Assembly (NCBI GenBank): GCA_030272155.1
Contig: CP126191.1
Location: 2,936,501-3,000,500, forward strand
DNA: 64,000 bases
Reading direction: 5' to 3'
Origin: Tetradesmus obliquus
Lineage: Eukaryota; Chlorophyta; Chlorophyceae; Sphaeropleales; Scenedesmaceae
The notes under the pieces were generated by a model. That model was not told the DNA's origin and searched no databases. It saw only the letters and a program-made list of their open reading frames with translations. Shown in pieces: positions 46,824 through 58,996 of this stretch (within the stretch, counting starts at the first letter, position 1; the number at the start of each line of letters is the position of its first letter). The translations under genes were made by a program, and so were the position numbers.

Positions 46824-49800
46824 TGGCAGCAGCGGCAGCACTGTACCCGTAGCTGCTCTTAGCACTGCTTCAGCAACCACAGGTTGCACTCACAGTGTAA
46901 ACAGGTTGCCATTTGTTCCCCTGACTTCAGTCTCAGGCCGATCAATCGTGACTGTCGTGGAGTCAAGTCTGCCAGAGCGCACCCTCGTCTGTGCTGTATC
47001 TCGGGGCATGTTCAAATGTTTTTGCTACTGTAAATGTGTCTCGTAAATATGCTGCTGAAAACTGTGTAGGTGATGCAACTAGCTGTGCCGTATATGCACT
47101 GGTGTCTGCCGCTTCAGCCGCCGAACCTAATGCAATCGCAACTCCTTACGGACACCCGGAAGGATGGTGGTGCTTTGACGACACGAGGCGGGGTTCGCAC
47201 AACATATTGGGTCATGTGCGGGTTGTCAGGTCAGGGCTCAGGTCTGAAGCTTGGCCCATGGCCATGCAGGCAGATATGGATATCCTGGTCATGACGCCGC
47301 AGTGCACGTCGCGCTTGGACCTTATTGAGGCTAGTCTATGACAATGCTCAATCTGGGCGATGACAGCGTTTGGCTACCAGCTGCTTCCAAGCGCAGCTCA
47401 TAAGACCACACCGGAACATCAGAATCAACACGTCAGGATAGCCAGTGCAAGGCGGCCCTTCGGTGATACGCCAAACAGAGGCCTCAGGCAATTGCCCGCC
47501 CTGCAAGACTTGCCCATAAACCGAGCAACAAGCTAAACAGAGCAGCGCCAATGAATGCAAGCAAGTTGCTAATCAATTGACCGCAGGCACTGATCTGCTG
47601 TTGTACAAAGCCAAGGCTCTGTTGCATGCTGTGCAGAATGACAATGAATGTCACTTAATCAGAATCGCAGCACTGCTGTGCCAGCCCTGCAAGCTGTGGT
47701 ATCTTCCCCACCAGCACGGCCCAGCCAGAATATACTTGCACCACCTGCTGGAGATGCCAGCAAAGCCCAGGCGCGTTGACCCGTGGCATGCAATTGTATG
47801 ACCAGCAAACAGTACCAGCTGTGCTGCAGGACACAACAGATGCCGGGAGTTTGACCACCAACCCAGGCATTGCAACCGCAAGGCAAAAAGGGACATCTCC
47901 CACAAGGAGGCCAGAACCTCCTGCAAGTGCTGCTCCATCAAACCACCCACAGCCACTAAGATAGCCTTGCCGTACTCCACAAGAGTACAGTACATGAGTC
48001 CTGAGCTGCAAAAGCACAGACGTACGCACACACAAGCAAGTTTAGCGCGTGTTCTGTGAGCGAATCCTGCAAACCCCAGAAGAAGCTCGAACAGGCCAGG
48101 TCTCAGGTATACACAAGCGACACCTGGCGTGCTACTGACCATGGAAAAAACCGTAATCCAACAAGCGACAGGCAGAGAGCAGACTGCCTGTGCACTGAGG
48201 CAACTCCCAGACAGGTCACCACCTGCTGTACAGCCAAGCACGCATTGCAACAGGACATGACCGTGCCAGTTGATGCGAGACCAAGACAGAAACAGGCGTG
48301 TGTATCAAAATTGGCCAGAGCACGGTGCACAAAAGGGTGCGGGCTGCACATCGAAACCCCAGTCGGCCTAGCTAGTTGATTCAAGTTGTTGTTGATGGTT
48401 GACTGGGGTGAAACAAACACAGTAGGCTGGGTTTGACTGACATGCAGCCCTGCGACACCGAGCTCTGCCTAGCAACAGCTAGTGGTGACAAAAGAAGCAG
48501 TTCATCGTACAAAGTGCAGCATAGCTTAGCGTGCAAGCACCATCATGTAGCGTGCTGTCATCCCTCGGAAGATGACATGCATAGGCGCTGCACTGCATGG
48601 CTGCAAGAGTAATGCAGCCACACGATTGCCATCCCAACTCCCGAGAGCAGCAGACGTGCACTGCACACAGGAAGGGTTGTGCATATGCGACATGAGTGTG
48701 TACAACAGGCAGCAAAGTGTGCCTGTGTAGCAGATTTAGCATACCACGGTGCATGCATGTGAGAAAAGCGACGTTAATGGTGTGCAACATCAAAAGCACA
48801 AGAGGGTAGTGCAGGTGCAAGACTATTCCACTCCCTCGGCAAAGAGGCAAAATTGATCGGCCCAAAAGCAGCGGCCTGCAAAGCGCTACCAAGCATGCAT
48901 CGCATGCATGCATCATACGCGTCACGGGAGCTGCATCACATGTTTTAGTAGTACAAACACTCGCCCCCATTTGACCTATGGAAAGCACACAGCAGAACGT
49001 ACATTCCACGCACCTAGCAACTCCTTCAGCACAACAGAGACCTACTCAGCAAGACCCACCACGCAAGCAACCGCAACCTCAGATAGACCACCACCAGCTC
49101 TCTGCTGCTGTGTGCCCGTAGGCAACAGCTGCGCCCAACACCAAAACCTTCAACCTCAGCATGGCACAATGCAACAGTACATGGAAACCCCAACTCCAAC
49201 GGCAGCAAGCCGCATGTCTCACATCGCACGTTACAACCATTCCACCACGTGCTGCAGCACAACTGTGTTGTGCAGCAACACGAAGCTGCTCCCCGCTTCA
49301 AACCCAGGCCTCCTCAACCCCTCCGCACCCACCCACATGTTAGTCCCTCAACCCCCACCAAAAACGGCTGCAAGCAGCACACCGCAGTACATCATTCACA
49401 GAGGTGCATGCTGCTTTCCAGCCTGTGCTAATGCCCGTAACAATCAATTCTCTGTGGCCAAATCTGTGTTAAGCTGCAAAGCGGGAGCAGCTCTGCCAAC
49501 TTGCGTGCGATGCAACACGCAGCACACACCATTTCACTCTAGGCTATCCTATGCATCATGCCACCAGTTGCAACATCACTCGAAGCATTAAAGCAGCAGT
49601 TAGAGAGCACACTGCTTGACTAAAAGCAAAGCACAGCAACAGCCTTTTCAATGTAGCAGCAGGGTGTTTCCACGCGGGCATCCCGAAAAACTGACAAGGC
49701 TGCGCACTGCGCAAGTTGCACCAAGCCTGGTATAACACAGCAGGCAGTGCATACAAAGTGCTGCTGTATGTACACAGGGGTATCACTTCCCATGACAGAC

Positions 49801-50198
49801 TACCAAGTACTGCGCCCCATCCTTGCAACTGGCACTCAAGCAGTGAGATCATCTGCAGCAGTGCTCTGATAACATGCACCAGGATGCAAAGGCACTACCT
49901 CAACTCAACTACGTGTTGCCCAGTCCACAATCTGTTTCCATCGTCTATTACAGACCGTTCTTATTAATCTCCATTGTCTGGTGCTAGCAGCGCCAGTCAA
50001 CGCGCACCAGAACTTGCAAGCCTTCAGCAACACTATGCGTGTCAGCTTCATGTTCAATGCATTCACCACACATCTGTGCAGATGTGTTTGTGTCCGCCTT
50101 GCGTCGGTTGGCACGGCACCGCAAGCGTCCGCGGCCTTGCTCAGTATGCGTAGTGGCAGGCAAACGAACCGTTGGGCGTTGCACGCCTGCAGCAACAT

Positions 50199-50231
<33 letters not shown>

Positions 50232-50406
50232 AGTTAGCCCAGGGCTCCACAAGCTACTGTGCAGATGCTTCTGCTTGCAGGAAATGCAGCTACATCCAAA
50301 CCCAAGCAGCCCGGCACGCAATTGCACAACACCCAGAACACCATGCCTCTAAGCCCTCCCTGCCCGCATACACGCGTTTTCAACATAAACCGCAATGCAG
50401 CGCCAC
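46824..50406. other. 3.6-kb stretch without recognised genes
   Basis: No domain-bearing ORF. The half nearer 50406 (roughly 47.8-50.4 kb) is A/C-rich on the plus strand, so it would be a G/T-rich 3' UTR of the minus-strand ferredoxin-like gene. A plus-strand frame at about 46991-47341 was considered and not accepted. Confidence 0.4.
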
Positions 50407-52035
50407 TCACTTTGAGATGTCGATCGCCGGCAGCACGCTGTGAGGCACGTCGGGCCGGTTGCTGCGGCTGCCCATCATCACATGGCTGCCCACCACGTGG
50501 CCCCCCAGCAGGTGCTCCTCAATGATGCGCTCAAGCACCAGAGGGGATAGCCGCTCATACCACACACCCTCGGGGAACACCACAGCAATGGGGCCGTGGC
50601 AGGGCTGCGTAGAGGCAAGTGCCGGCAGCAGGTTCTGGGCCTGGCGGGAGGGGTGGCAGCAGCAACAGCAGGTGGCAGGGAGTGCGGAGTGTGAGCGCTG
50701 ATAGGCGTACGGAGTTGGAGTAGCGCACATGCTAGAGGCAGCATGCATGTGTGTGAGGCTGCTGCAACAAAAGCATGACAGAATGAGAGTCAACCTGTTA
50801 CAACCTGGTCTGTACGTTCAACCTGTGATGTAAATTCAAGGTCAGCGCAGCGGTGGTGCCCCACCTGCACGCAGTCGATGCGGCTGCCCAGGATGGGCTC
50901 CTCATTGTCCTGCTCACTGCGCAGCTGGTTGATCTCCTGCAGGTGGCACCAGCAGGCAGCAGCAGCAGCAGCAGCAGCACAATGAGCATGGTGGAGCTGA
51001 AAGGTGATGCTCTTTTCAACCTGAAGTAGCCCTAACAATGATGAGCTGTCGGGCTGGCAAGGTAGCAGTGCAGAGGTTGCTGTGCATACAGCACGCTCGT
51101 CGGCAAATTGTGACGCCTCAGGGGCTCACATCAGCAGCACGTTTCTGTGCCGATGCAATTCTCAAAATCTCACAATCCTCAGCGCCCGCACCTGCAGGCG
51201 CTTGCTGAGGTACTCCCAGCTGCGCTGCCCAGTCTGCGCGCCACACGAGCCGCAGCTGTTGCAGGTGGCCTTGCAACCCACACCAGCACACAGCATGATG
51301 TGCTTGGCCTGGTGAGCATCAAACGCCTTGCTCATGGCGCTGACGGTGCTGCTGCTGCTGCTGCGGCTGCTGTTGTTGCGGCGGCTGCGGATCATGTCCA
51401 TTTGCGCTTGGTTGAGAGCCGGGTACACATTGCCTTGCCGCATGTTGGGTGGCTGTACTGGCAGGCCCAGGCCTGTTGGGTGCAGCAGCAGCAGCAGCAG
51501 AGGAGCAGCGCGCACAAAGTGTGAGCTGCAGCTGTGCTGAGCTGAGAAAGGTATTTGCGAGTGGCTGTGGCTGCAGCGCAGTGCCCGGAAGAAGATGTGG
51601 CTGGGGAGCAAGGAAATGCACGGCCCCACTGGCTGTGTTACTGCCAGTCCCACGCAGCAACCGGCGGACGAGTGCACTCACCGCTCTGGTCCAGCGCCTT
51701 GGATGTACAGCTGCGTGTTTGTCGGAAAGCCGCAAAGGCATCTGCACGGACGGCAGCAGGTAGCCGTGGTGATCAGTCTAGCGTGCCGGGCAAATTTTGG
51801 TCCGAGTTGACATTGCTTGGTGAGAAAGCCACAAAGCCGGTCAATTTCACCATCAAACTACTTACTTTGTAATCTGGAAGATGCCACGATGACTGCTGGC
51901 GAGCAAATCAAGGCCTGCGCCAGACGGAGACGTGCACCTCGTCAGCACAACCAGGCAGCGATGGATTTCGCTCCAAGACATAAAACATAAGGTTGATCGT
52001 ACCTGGTTCATAGATATGAGCATGGACAGGCTCAT
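50407..52035 (-). CDS. Thioredoxin-like [2Fe-2S] ferredoxin domain protein
   Basis: Predicted small electron carrier or Fe-S protein. Model: complement(50407..50604, 50865..50936, 51192..51452, 51682..51741, 52003..52035), in phase, 207 residues. N-terminus (MSLSMLISMNQ, then basic RRWTRA) could be an organelle presequence. The core begins HIMLCAGVGCKATC with extra cysteines, SWEYLSKRL, and continues INQLRSEQDNEEPILGSRID. The second ligand pair is CVQPC, a C-x3-C formed across an exon junction, followed by the family block HGPIAVVFPEGVWYERLS and IIEEHLLGG. I chose the acceptor at 50604 rather than 50640 because only it restores C-x3-C next to HGPIAVV. The cysteine-rich CNSCGSC segment is unusual. 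Exons 1-2 are less certain. Divergently paired with the phosphatase gene. Confidence 0.82.
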
Positions 52036-52412
52036 GATGGCCGGTTTTGACTTCACTGCAAGTTTCGAACAATACACTTCAAGGCTGTCCTCTTCGGAGG
52101 CAACTTGACGGCTGAAAACCTTATATTGACGTGGGAGAGCAGGGTTGCCGTCATGCAAAAAGCTGTTGAAGGGCGTGACACCAAGAACCACAGGACCCGA
52201 GACGACACGTGAAAGAAGAATAGCCAGATAGTGCTTTCGTGGCTTTCGTAAAGCACATATAGCTGCCTTTGGACACCTGGCAGCAGCCTATCACCGTTAC
52301 GCTGGGAGTGTCGGTAGAGTGAGACGGTGTGAAGTCCAGCGTCATCATTGGGCAGCTGCAAGTGCCGTTTGATGAGGCGTGTAGTCCGCTCAGCTCTCTG
52401 GTTGTCGACAAA
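52036..52412. promoter_or_regulatory. bidirectional promoter region, 377 bp
   Basis: The two start codons (52035 minus, 52413 plus) face away from each other with only 377 bp between, so both promoters and 5' UTRs must fit here. No TATA-like or other motif was assigned with confidence. Confidence 0.6.
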
Positions 52413-53183
52413 ATGAACTCCCTAACGCCCAGCGCGACTCGATCTGCCACTTTGCGAGGCTCTCACATGTCCAAGCAGCTGTTGACAAGGCGCAACCTTG
52501 GCCTAGCAGGCGTTGGCCTTGCAGCCACTACAGCCATCCAACTAAGCTTCCAGCAACGCGTTAACGCACTACCTCAAGCCCCAAGGGCCGAGCAGATGGC
52601 TACCAGCGCCAGCATGGCCCCAGCCAGCCCGCTGCGTGCAGTGAACCTGCGAGACATAGGCGAGGTGGACCCCCGCCTCAGGAAGGGTGTGCTCTTCCGC
52701 TGCTCCCAAATCTACACACCTGAGGTCCTGCAGGAGCTCAAGATCCGCACAGTGGTCGATCTTCGAGGCAGGGCAGAGAAAAAGAAGGTCAAAACCCCCA
52801 AGCCTGGCGACAGTGCAGCAGCAGCAGCAGCGCCAGCCGGCCCTCCTCAGCTGCTGGCTCATGATCAAGCAGAGGCCCTTGCTCCCCCCGGCCCAGCTGC
52901 ATCATCCACCCCTGCAGAGGAGGACATTGCAGTGACACGGCTGCGCCACAATGCATCCGCTGCCTCTGTCTCATCAGTTGATTCAGAGGAAGAATCCTCA
53001 GGCAATGGAGGCAACGGCGGCACTGTGCGGCGTGCTGCTGGGGCAGAGGAGATGGCTGTGGGGCTCACTGAGGGCACTGATGCCATGGGCTTTGGAGGGC
53101 CTGACACGGAGCGCTTCAATGTGATCCCCACAAAGGAGTTTGGCCTGGCGATGCTGCGCATGCCCTGGTGGGTGCGAGTGGGT

Positions 53184-53224
<41 letters not shown>

Positions 53225-55692
53225 TGGGGCAGCTGGGCGGGTGCAGGGGGGTTTGAGAAGATTTTGTAAGATGCTGCATGCATTCTGCATGAACCTGTTT
53301 GGTCACAAGCAAGCGTCACCTTATATTTCATGTGCCATCCTTGGTGAGGAGATGCCTTGAGGGTTTCACGCACATGCACATGCGCACCTTGAAGTTGCTA
53401 ACCCATGCTGCGCATGCCCTGGTGGGTGGGAGTGGGTGCAGCAGCAGCAGCAGCAGCAGCTGGGGCAGCTGAGTGGGTGCATGGAGTCCGTAAAGAAGGG
53501 AAAGAATACTGCATGCATTTGGCATGACACTGTTGAGTTACAAGCTAGCAATTCCTCACCTTGCACCCGCCACCCAACAAACGGACAATGCATGAGTGCT
53601 TGATGCACGTGCGTGCCTTGGGTTTGCCAACCCAGGACGCATCAGTCACTGACCGACCCCACATAATTTGTGACACATGCCTGCTGCTGCTGCTGCTGCC
53701 GCCTCCAGGCGCGTGTGGCGCTCCGCGCTGGGCAACCTGGCCACGGGGCACGATGCGCGCAAGCCCTTCGTGGACGCCTTCGCTGATGAGCAGCTGCTGG
53801 GCTTCACCAAGGTGGGGGGTGGGCCAGCAGGGCTGCATGAGTGCGTCCCAAGTTGCTTGGCAAGGCAGCGCATTGTTTGTGGTGAACACGCATCGCATGC
53901 AGTAGCATGCAGGCAGGCAGGCAGCCCGGCACATGATGGATGTATGCGTTCAGCAGCATGACAGCAAGGTTCCCATGTGCCTTGCGATGGACGAGGTGTA
54001 GCGTGTGGACGCATTTGCTGACCAGCAGCTGCTGGGCTTCACCAAGGTGCGGGGTGTGGCGGCAGGCACCATGCATGCATGAGTAGTAGTAGTAGTAGTG
54101 GTAGTAGTGTATGTTTTCCTGCAGTGCATTGGCTATTGGCCATGAAGATACTCCTTGCAGGCAGGCAGGCAGGCAGGCAGGCAGGCGGATGAGCAGGCAG
54201 GGAGGCGAGCACGTGATGGGTGCTGCAGCTCGACTTCAAACAAGTCACCTCTTGTGCCTTGCACCAGGTGCTGTGTAGCTGCTGGCTGTCTCACAGGCGG
54301 AAGAGCTGCTGCTCATTTTGGATTGTTGTTGAACACGCAAAGCAGCAGCTGAGTTGCGCTTGTGCTGTGCTCTGTGTGCTGCTCATCGCTGCCTGCTTGG
54401 CCTGCAGTACTACACCATCATCCTGGAGCATGCCAAGAAGAACATCGCAGGTGCGGCAGCGCTGCTTGCAGTGTCTGGTTCAAAAGTAGCGCGGCAGACG
54501 CTGCCTGTTCTTGCCTGCCCGTTGCTGTTTATCCCCGTACAGCAGTTGTCTTGCGGGTACTGTTGGCAGCGTGTCAGCTCGCCTGCTCCTGCAGTGCTTG
54601 CATCGGGGTTCAGGCGTTCCAGTAAAATCATGCTGCAGCTATGCTTGCTCCGTATCGGCAGCTCCTCTGCAGTGCCTGCGTGCGCAGCTGCTACCCGCTG
54701 TTTTTCGAGCTTGCACTGGGCAACCTTGCTGCATCATCTGCTGCTAGTGTCCATGCTCACGTGCCTGCTGCTGCTGCAGCCATCATGCGCATCTTTGCCA
54801 AGGAGCGGGCGCTGCCAGCGCTGGTGCACTGCGCGCACGGCAAGGACCGCACTGGCGTGGTCATCATGCTGCTGCTGCTGCTTTGCGATGTGCCTCATGA
54901 GGCCATCGTGCAGGACTACGTGCAGGTGGGCGGGCGGGGGGGGGCATGTTGCAGCTGCTGTTGCTGCTGATGCTGATGCTGCTGCTGCTGGTGTGTGACG
55001 TGCCTCATGAGGCCATAGTGCAGGACTACGTGCAGGTGCGTGGGTGCTGGGGACGTACTGCTGCTGCACCTGCTATGTCAAGAGTTTATTGCTGAACAAT
55101 GCTGATGACATTGCTGGCAGTGTGGCTATACCATGCTGATTGTGTAGTATGCCGTTGCTACTCATTACAAGATGCTGATGGCGTTCTCTTCTCTGCTGCT
55201 GCTGCTGCTGCTGCCAGTCCGAGATCGAGCTGCGCCGCTACCGTGAGTCGCTGGGGCTGCCCGACCCCACGGGTGCCACTGGCGCCATCATCCCCCTGAA
55301 TGACGTCATCATCGCCAGCACACAGGAGACGCTGCGCGCAGTGCTGGTGAGTATTGGTCAAACTTTGACCCTCGAAGATTGAAATTAAAATTGAAATCAA
55401 TCAGCCTTTAGTAAATCTCAGCTAAAACCATACTGGCGCTACAAATGCTACCCATGAAGCAGTTTGTCTTGCTGTGTGCGCATCCTACACACATGGTCTC
55501 ACACGCACTGCGTGCATTTGGATTTGACCAGAGCCAAAGGAGATGGCTGCAGTACAGAGAAAAAGCTGTGTTTGTATCCATCTTGATTTGCTGCAGGGGA
55601 TGGGTACACCAGGCGGGCAGCAGCTGCTCCCGGCTGCTCTGGGCGCTTACTGCCGCTGCCCCGCCACCTGCACATGCTGCCACATTTGCTGG

Positions 55693-55729
<37 letters not shown>

Positions 55730-55944
55730 CCTACATGGACTCCACCTACATCACCGTGGACAACTACCTGGCCAGCTGCGGCCTCAGCCAGCAGGAGATT
55801 GAGGCCATCCGCAACAACCTGCTGCAGCCAGGCGCCCCCAGGCAGGGCGCTGGGGGCGATGAGGCCCCGAGTGAGAAGGCGCAGGCGGCAGCAGCAGCAG
55901 CAGCGGCAGCAGTGGGGCGCGGCGCGCAGGAGGGCGAGCTGTGA
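52413..55944 (+). CDS. Protein tyrosine phosphatase (NLRD-type, Tyr_phosphatase_3-like)
   Basis: Cysteine phosphatase. Model: join(52413..53167, 53709..53811, 54408..54450, 54780..54925, 55218..55346, 55729..55944), in phase, 463 residues. The N-terminus is Arg/Ser-rich with a hydrophobic stretch (RRNLGLAGVGLAATTAIQL), possibly an organelle signal. The domain opens with AVNLRDIGEVDPRLRKGVLF and LKIRTVVDLRG; an acidic, Ser-rich insertion of about 110 residues follows. Then come RVWRSALGNLATGHDARKPF, YYTIILEHAKKNI and the active-site loop HCAHGKDRTG (Cys near residue 319), and EIELRRYRESLGLPD. The exon-1 donor (CCCTG/GTGGGT) was chosen by phase, giving MPWRVWRS. Every intron but the fourth begins or ends with CAG/CTG runs, and three introns and the 3' UTR contain tandem copies of the adjacent exon edge. 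Confidence 0.92.
53403..53640 (+). repeat. tandem copy of phosphatase exon 1 tail plus intron segment
   Basis: The sequence atgctgcgcatgccctggtg with its GTGGGT donor, the following CAG run and ctggggcagctg recurs at 53403 after the original at 53152, an offset of about 250 bp. The downstream intron also aligns loosely (gcatgcattctgcatga against gcatgcatttggcatga). Confidence 0.88.
54005..54240 (+). repeat. tandem copy of phosphatase exon 2 tail plus intron segment
   Basis: The codons for VDAFADEQLLGFTK and the following donor recur about 230 bp downstream as VDAFADQQLLGFTK/gtgcgg. Three of four differences are synonymous. The intron following each copy carries a (GCAG)n run, longer in the second copy (54156-54186), and the second copy also has a gtagtagtag run near 54085. 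Confidence 0.88.
54978..55033 (+). repeat. tandem copy of phosphatase exon 4 tail with donor
   Basis: The last 14 codons of exon 4 (CDVPHEAIVQDYVQ) recur about 108 bp into the intron with only three changes, all synonymous, and again end in CAG followed by GTGCGT. Confidence 0.92.
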
Positions 55945-55998
55945 GGGTCTGCTGTGGTGATGGTGGGTTGGGACAATTTGTTGTGTGATAGCAGTGTT

Positions 55999-56047
<49 letters not shown>

Positions 56048-56055
56048 CAGCAGAG

Positions 56056-56187
56056 CAACAACCTGCTGCAGCCAGGCGCCCCCAGGCAGGGTGCTGGGGG
56101 CGATGAGGCCCCCAGTGAGAAGGCGCAGGCGGCAGCAGCAGCAGCAGCGGCAGCAGTGGGGCGCGGCGCGCAGGGGGGCGAGCTGTG
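56056..56187 (+). pseudogene. first 3' UTR copy of the phosphatase C-terminal coding end
   Basis: This copies the last exon from NNLLQPGAPRQ to GRGAQ-GEL plus the TGA stop, about 244 bp downstream of the original. The segment is preceded by a (CAG)n run at about 56000-56045. Most differences in the first 25 codons are synonymous. Confidence 0.92.
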
Positions 56188-56283
56188 AGGGGGGAGGGGC
56201 TGAGGAGCGGCTGTGGGTGATGGTGATGGCGGGGGTCGTTGTGGTGTATGATAGCAGTGGTGACAGCAGCAGCAGCACCTGGG

Positions 56284-56420
56284 CAACAACCTGCTGCTGC
56301 CGGGGGCCCCCTGGGAGGGCGCACCGGGCGCAAATGAGGCCCCCAGTGAGAAGGCGCAGGCGCCGGCAGCGGCAGCAGCGGCAGCAGTGGGGCGCGGCGC
56401 GCAGGGCGGGGAGCTGTGAG
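56284..56420 (+). pseudogene. second 3' UTR copy of the phosphatase C-terminal coding end
   Basis: A third, more diverged copy starts about 228 bp after the previous one. It keeps the frame, the EAPSEKAQAPAA stretch, GRGAQGGEL and the TGA stop. Confidence 0.9.
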
Positions 56421-56668
56421 GGCCTGCAGAGCTACTGTGGTGGCGGGTGAAGTTATGCAGTGCTTGACAACAGCAGCTGCAGGTGGTTTGTGAGTGGCTC
56501 CCTCCTCAGGAGTCGCCTCTTGCTAGAAAAACGTGTAATTGATTGATTTATTGAGCTGCAGCAGTGGCAGCGGCGTCTGATGAGCGCTGCTTTTGCAGGC
56601 AGCCACATACAGCACTGCAGGATGCCCTTCTGACAGCAGTAGGAGGCCGGCTCATAGCAGGAGCAACA

Positions 56669-56707
<39 letters not shown>

Positions 56708-57081
56708 GAAGTGATTACGTCCAGCAAGGCAGGCAGTGAGGGCTGTTGACCTCGGAGTTGCACAGGTGGATGGCTCTGCCGCGCCGGGCAACGGATGGCC
56801 CCAAAGCCATGCTTGCCTGAGCCCGCATGCCACATGGGTGAGGATATGCTGTGTGCAGTGGGTGCTGCATGCTCTGTATCATCAGTGTGTGTATCTCAAT
56901 TCAGCATGCCTTGCCTCTGGAACCGTTCGTGGACCAGGTGGCAAGTGGCAGTGGCAGCGGCACTTTTGTTCCTCTGCTAATAAAACGAGCTAATAAAGCG
57001 ATCAGCATGGAGCAATGGCATTGCCAGGCTGCATCCTTGCGCGTGGAACACGTGCATCTGCAACGATGGTTGATCGATCAA

Positions 57082-57139
<58 letters not shown>

Positions 57140-58996
57140 TGGCACGGGGAGCGTATGGTTGCGGCACCTTGCGCCTGTGTGCAAGCCGGCAGAGGTTGTT
57201 GCTACTTGAACAAACAGCGGTTGTGAATGGCTTGTGCAACTTTCACATGGGATGCAGTACACACGTGTCACGTAGCATCACTTTGTCAGTTGTGAACTGC
57301 AATGGGGCGTGCATGGGTGTCGGTCTTTTTAACATGCTTCGCTCTTGAGTGTGCCAGGAGGCGCGACTTTTGCGACCTAGTTTGTGTGGCATTGGTGCAG
57401 GGCGTGTTGAGTGGCAGCAGCGGCTGCTGAGCTTCAATGTGCGCGGCATACTGCATGTGCTGTAGGTGCCGCGTGGCCCTCTCTCTGTTGTCTCACTTGC
57501 GTTTGCTTCCCTTTCCTTTGTTAGTCAGGATTAACAGGACGTGTGTGTGGACTGTTACAGTGTGGACTGTTTGTATCTGTCCGTTGCTTTTGATTTAGGC
57601 AAGGGGTTACTCTAGCTGTATGAAGCACTCTATTGCGTGGTTGCACCGCATGGTTGCATGGTTGCACCGCATGGTATTCTGCATTGCAGAAGTATATGTA
57701 TGACGTGCGTGCAGCTGAGCAGCTTGCACGGTGCCACTGAGCCTGAGGCTCAGCCTGCACTGCGGCGAACGCAAGTCGTGTACATGTTCACATGGGTCAT
57801 TTTGACGGCGGCTGTTAAACTCGCTGGCTCTCGCTGGCTGACAGACTTTTGCAGAAGCAGGGAAAGTACAGTCGGTGGCGGTTACCCAGCTCACACGCTT
57901 GCAAGTGTGGCGTGATCTGTTGTAGTCAGACCGGTAGCAGAATGATCCACACTCTCTCTGATACTTGCACATCAACCACGTGCTTACGGTGGACAGCCGC
58001 AGCAATGGCTGCCAGAGCCACAACAACAGCATTGCTTCAAGGTGCGCAGCTGTGCATGACCAGCGTACTTCGGTATCCTGGCTTTGTCTAGAATTCGTCA
58101 TTTTACAACAGCCGAGGTCGCGGTCGCGATTGAAGGAGTTTAGGGGACACAGCGCTGCATGCATGCAACGTCCCCACAGCCTACCACTCACTCGCAGGCA
58201 AGCAAAGCTGCATACACCCATGCGTGCTGGCTGTCTGAACAGCACAACGTTGCCTAGGAGTCTTGCAGACTCACAGGCTGCTGTGCTGCCACAACAGCGC
58301 AGTTGCAGTGCAGCTTGCTGTGGGCCTCACAGCCATGCCGTACCAGCGCCAACAACAGCACGTGTGCTGCTGCATGTGTACCAGCACACCTGCTCCGTGG
58401 GTCGTTCAAGCATCTTTGGTGGCAGGCTGCTGCAGTGCCGTACATGCAGCAGCGTGAGGCCACAGGCCATGCATGCTGCGACCGCCATGACCAACACCAC
58501 GAATGGGCAACACACTAGCAACGATCCAACAAAGGCATGCAGTGCTGCATGCACAGCAGCACTGCCTTGAACCAGCAGCGCTCGACAGCTTGACACAGCA
58601 CGCGCTTCAATCAGCAGCAGCAGCACGCCTCATAATAGCATCCCCACTGCTGCATGGCAGCATATGTACACCATACAGCCCTATGCGTAGCCCAGCTGAA
58701 GTCATGACTGCTCCGGTGCCGATAACGCCAGCTGCCGCCACCGGCAGCTTTGAACGGCACGTAGCGAGCCTGGCAGCAGCTCAACACGGCAAGTCACGCA
58801 CCCAGGTGCACTTCTGGCCATCTATGCAAAACTGCACACAGGATTGTCTCCTGCTCGGCTGAACACCAGCAGAGCTGCATGCACAACAAACACGCCACAA
58901 CAATCTCCCAGCTGCATGCCAGCTGCTGGCACTTGCCTCAACATCCCGCAACACAAAACAGCAACCGACAAAGTCCGAGGTTCCACGACATCCCAA
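56421..58996. other. intergenic between convergent genes
   Basis: No gene recognised. It includes a (CAG)n run at 57083-57138, another at about 56671-56703, and a short tandem duplication of tggttgcaccgcatggt near 57639-57674. The left part is G/T-rich and the right part A/C-rich on the plus strand, matching the 3' UTR directions of the phosphatase (+) and Snu114 (-) genes. Confidence 0.45.
57083..57138 (+). repeat. (CAG)n microsatellite
   Basis: About 18 CAG units lie outside any recognised gene, followed by cgtggcacgg. Confidence 0.9.

Noticed and set aside
46991..47341. Open frame on the plus strand with mixed composition
   Set aside because: It lacks an ATG at its start, has no recognised domain, and no convincing acceptor or upstream exon was found.
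50605..50640. Alternative acceptor at 50640 for the last ferredoxin exon
   Set aside because: It would insert 12 residues between the two cysteines of the C-x3-C ligand pair; the acceptor at 50604 gives CVQPC.
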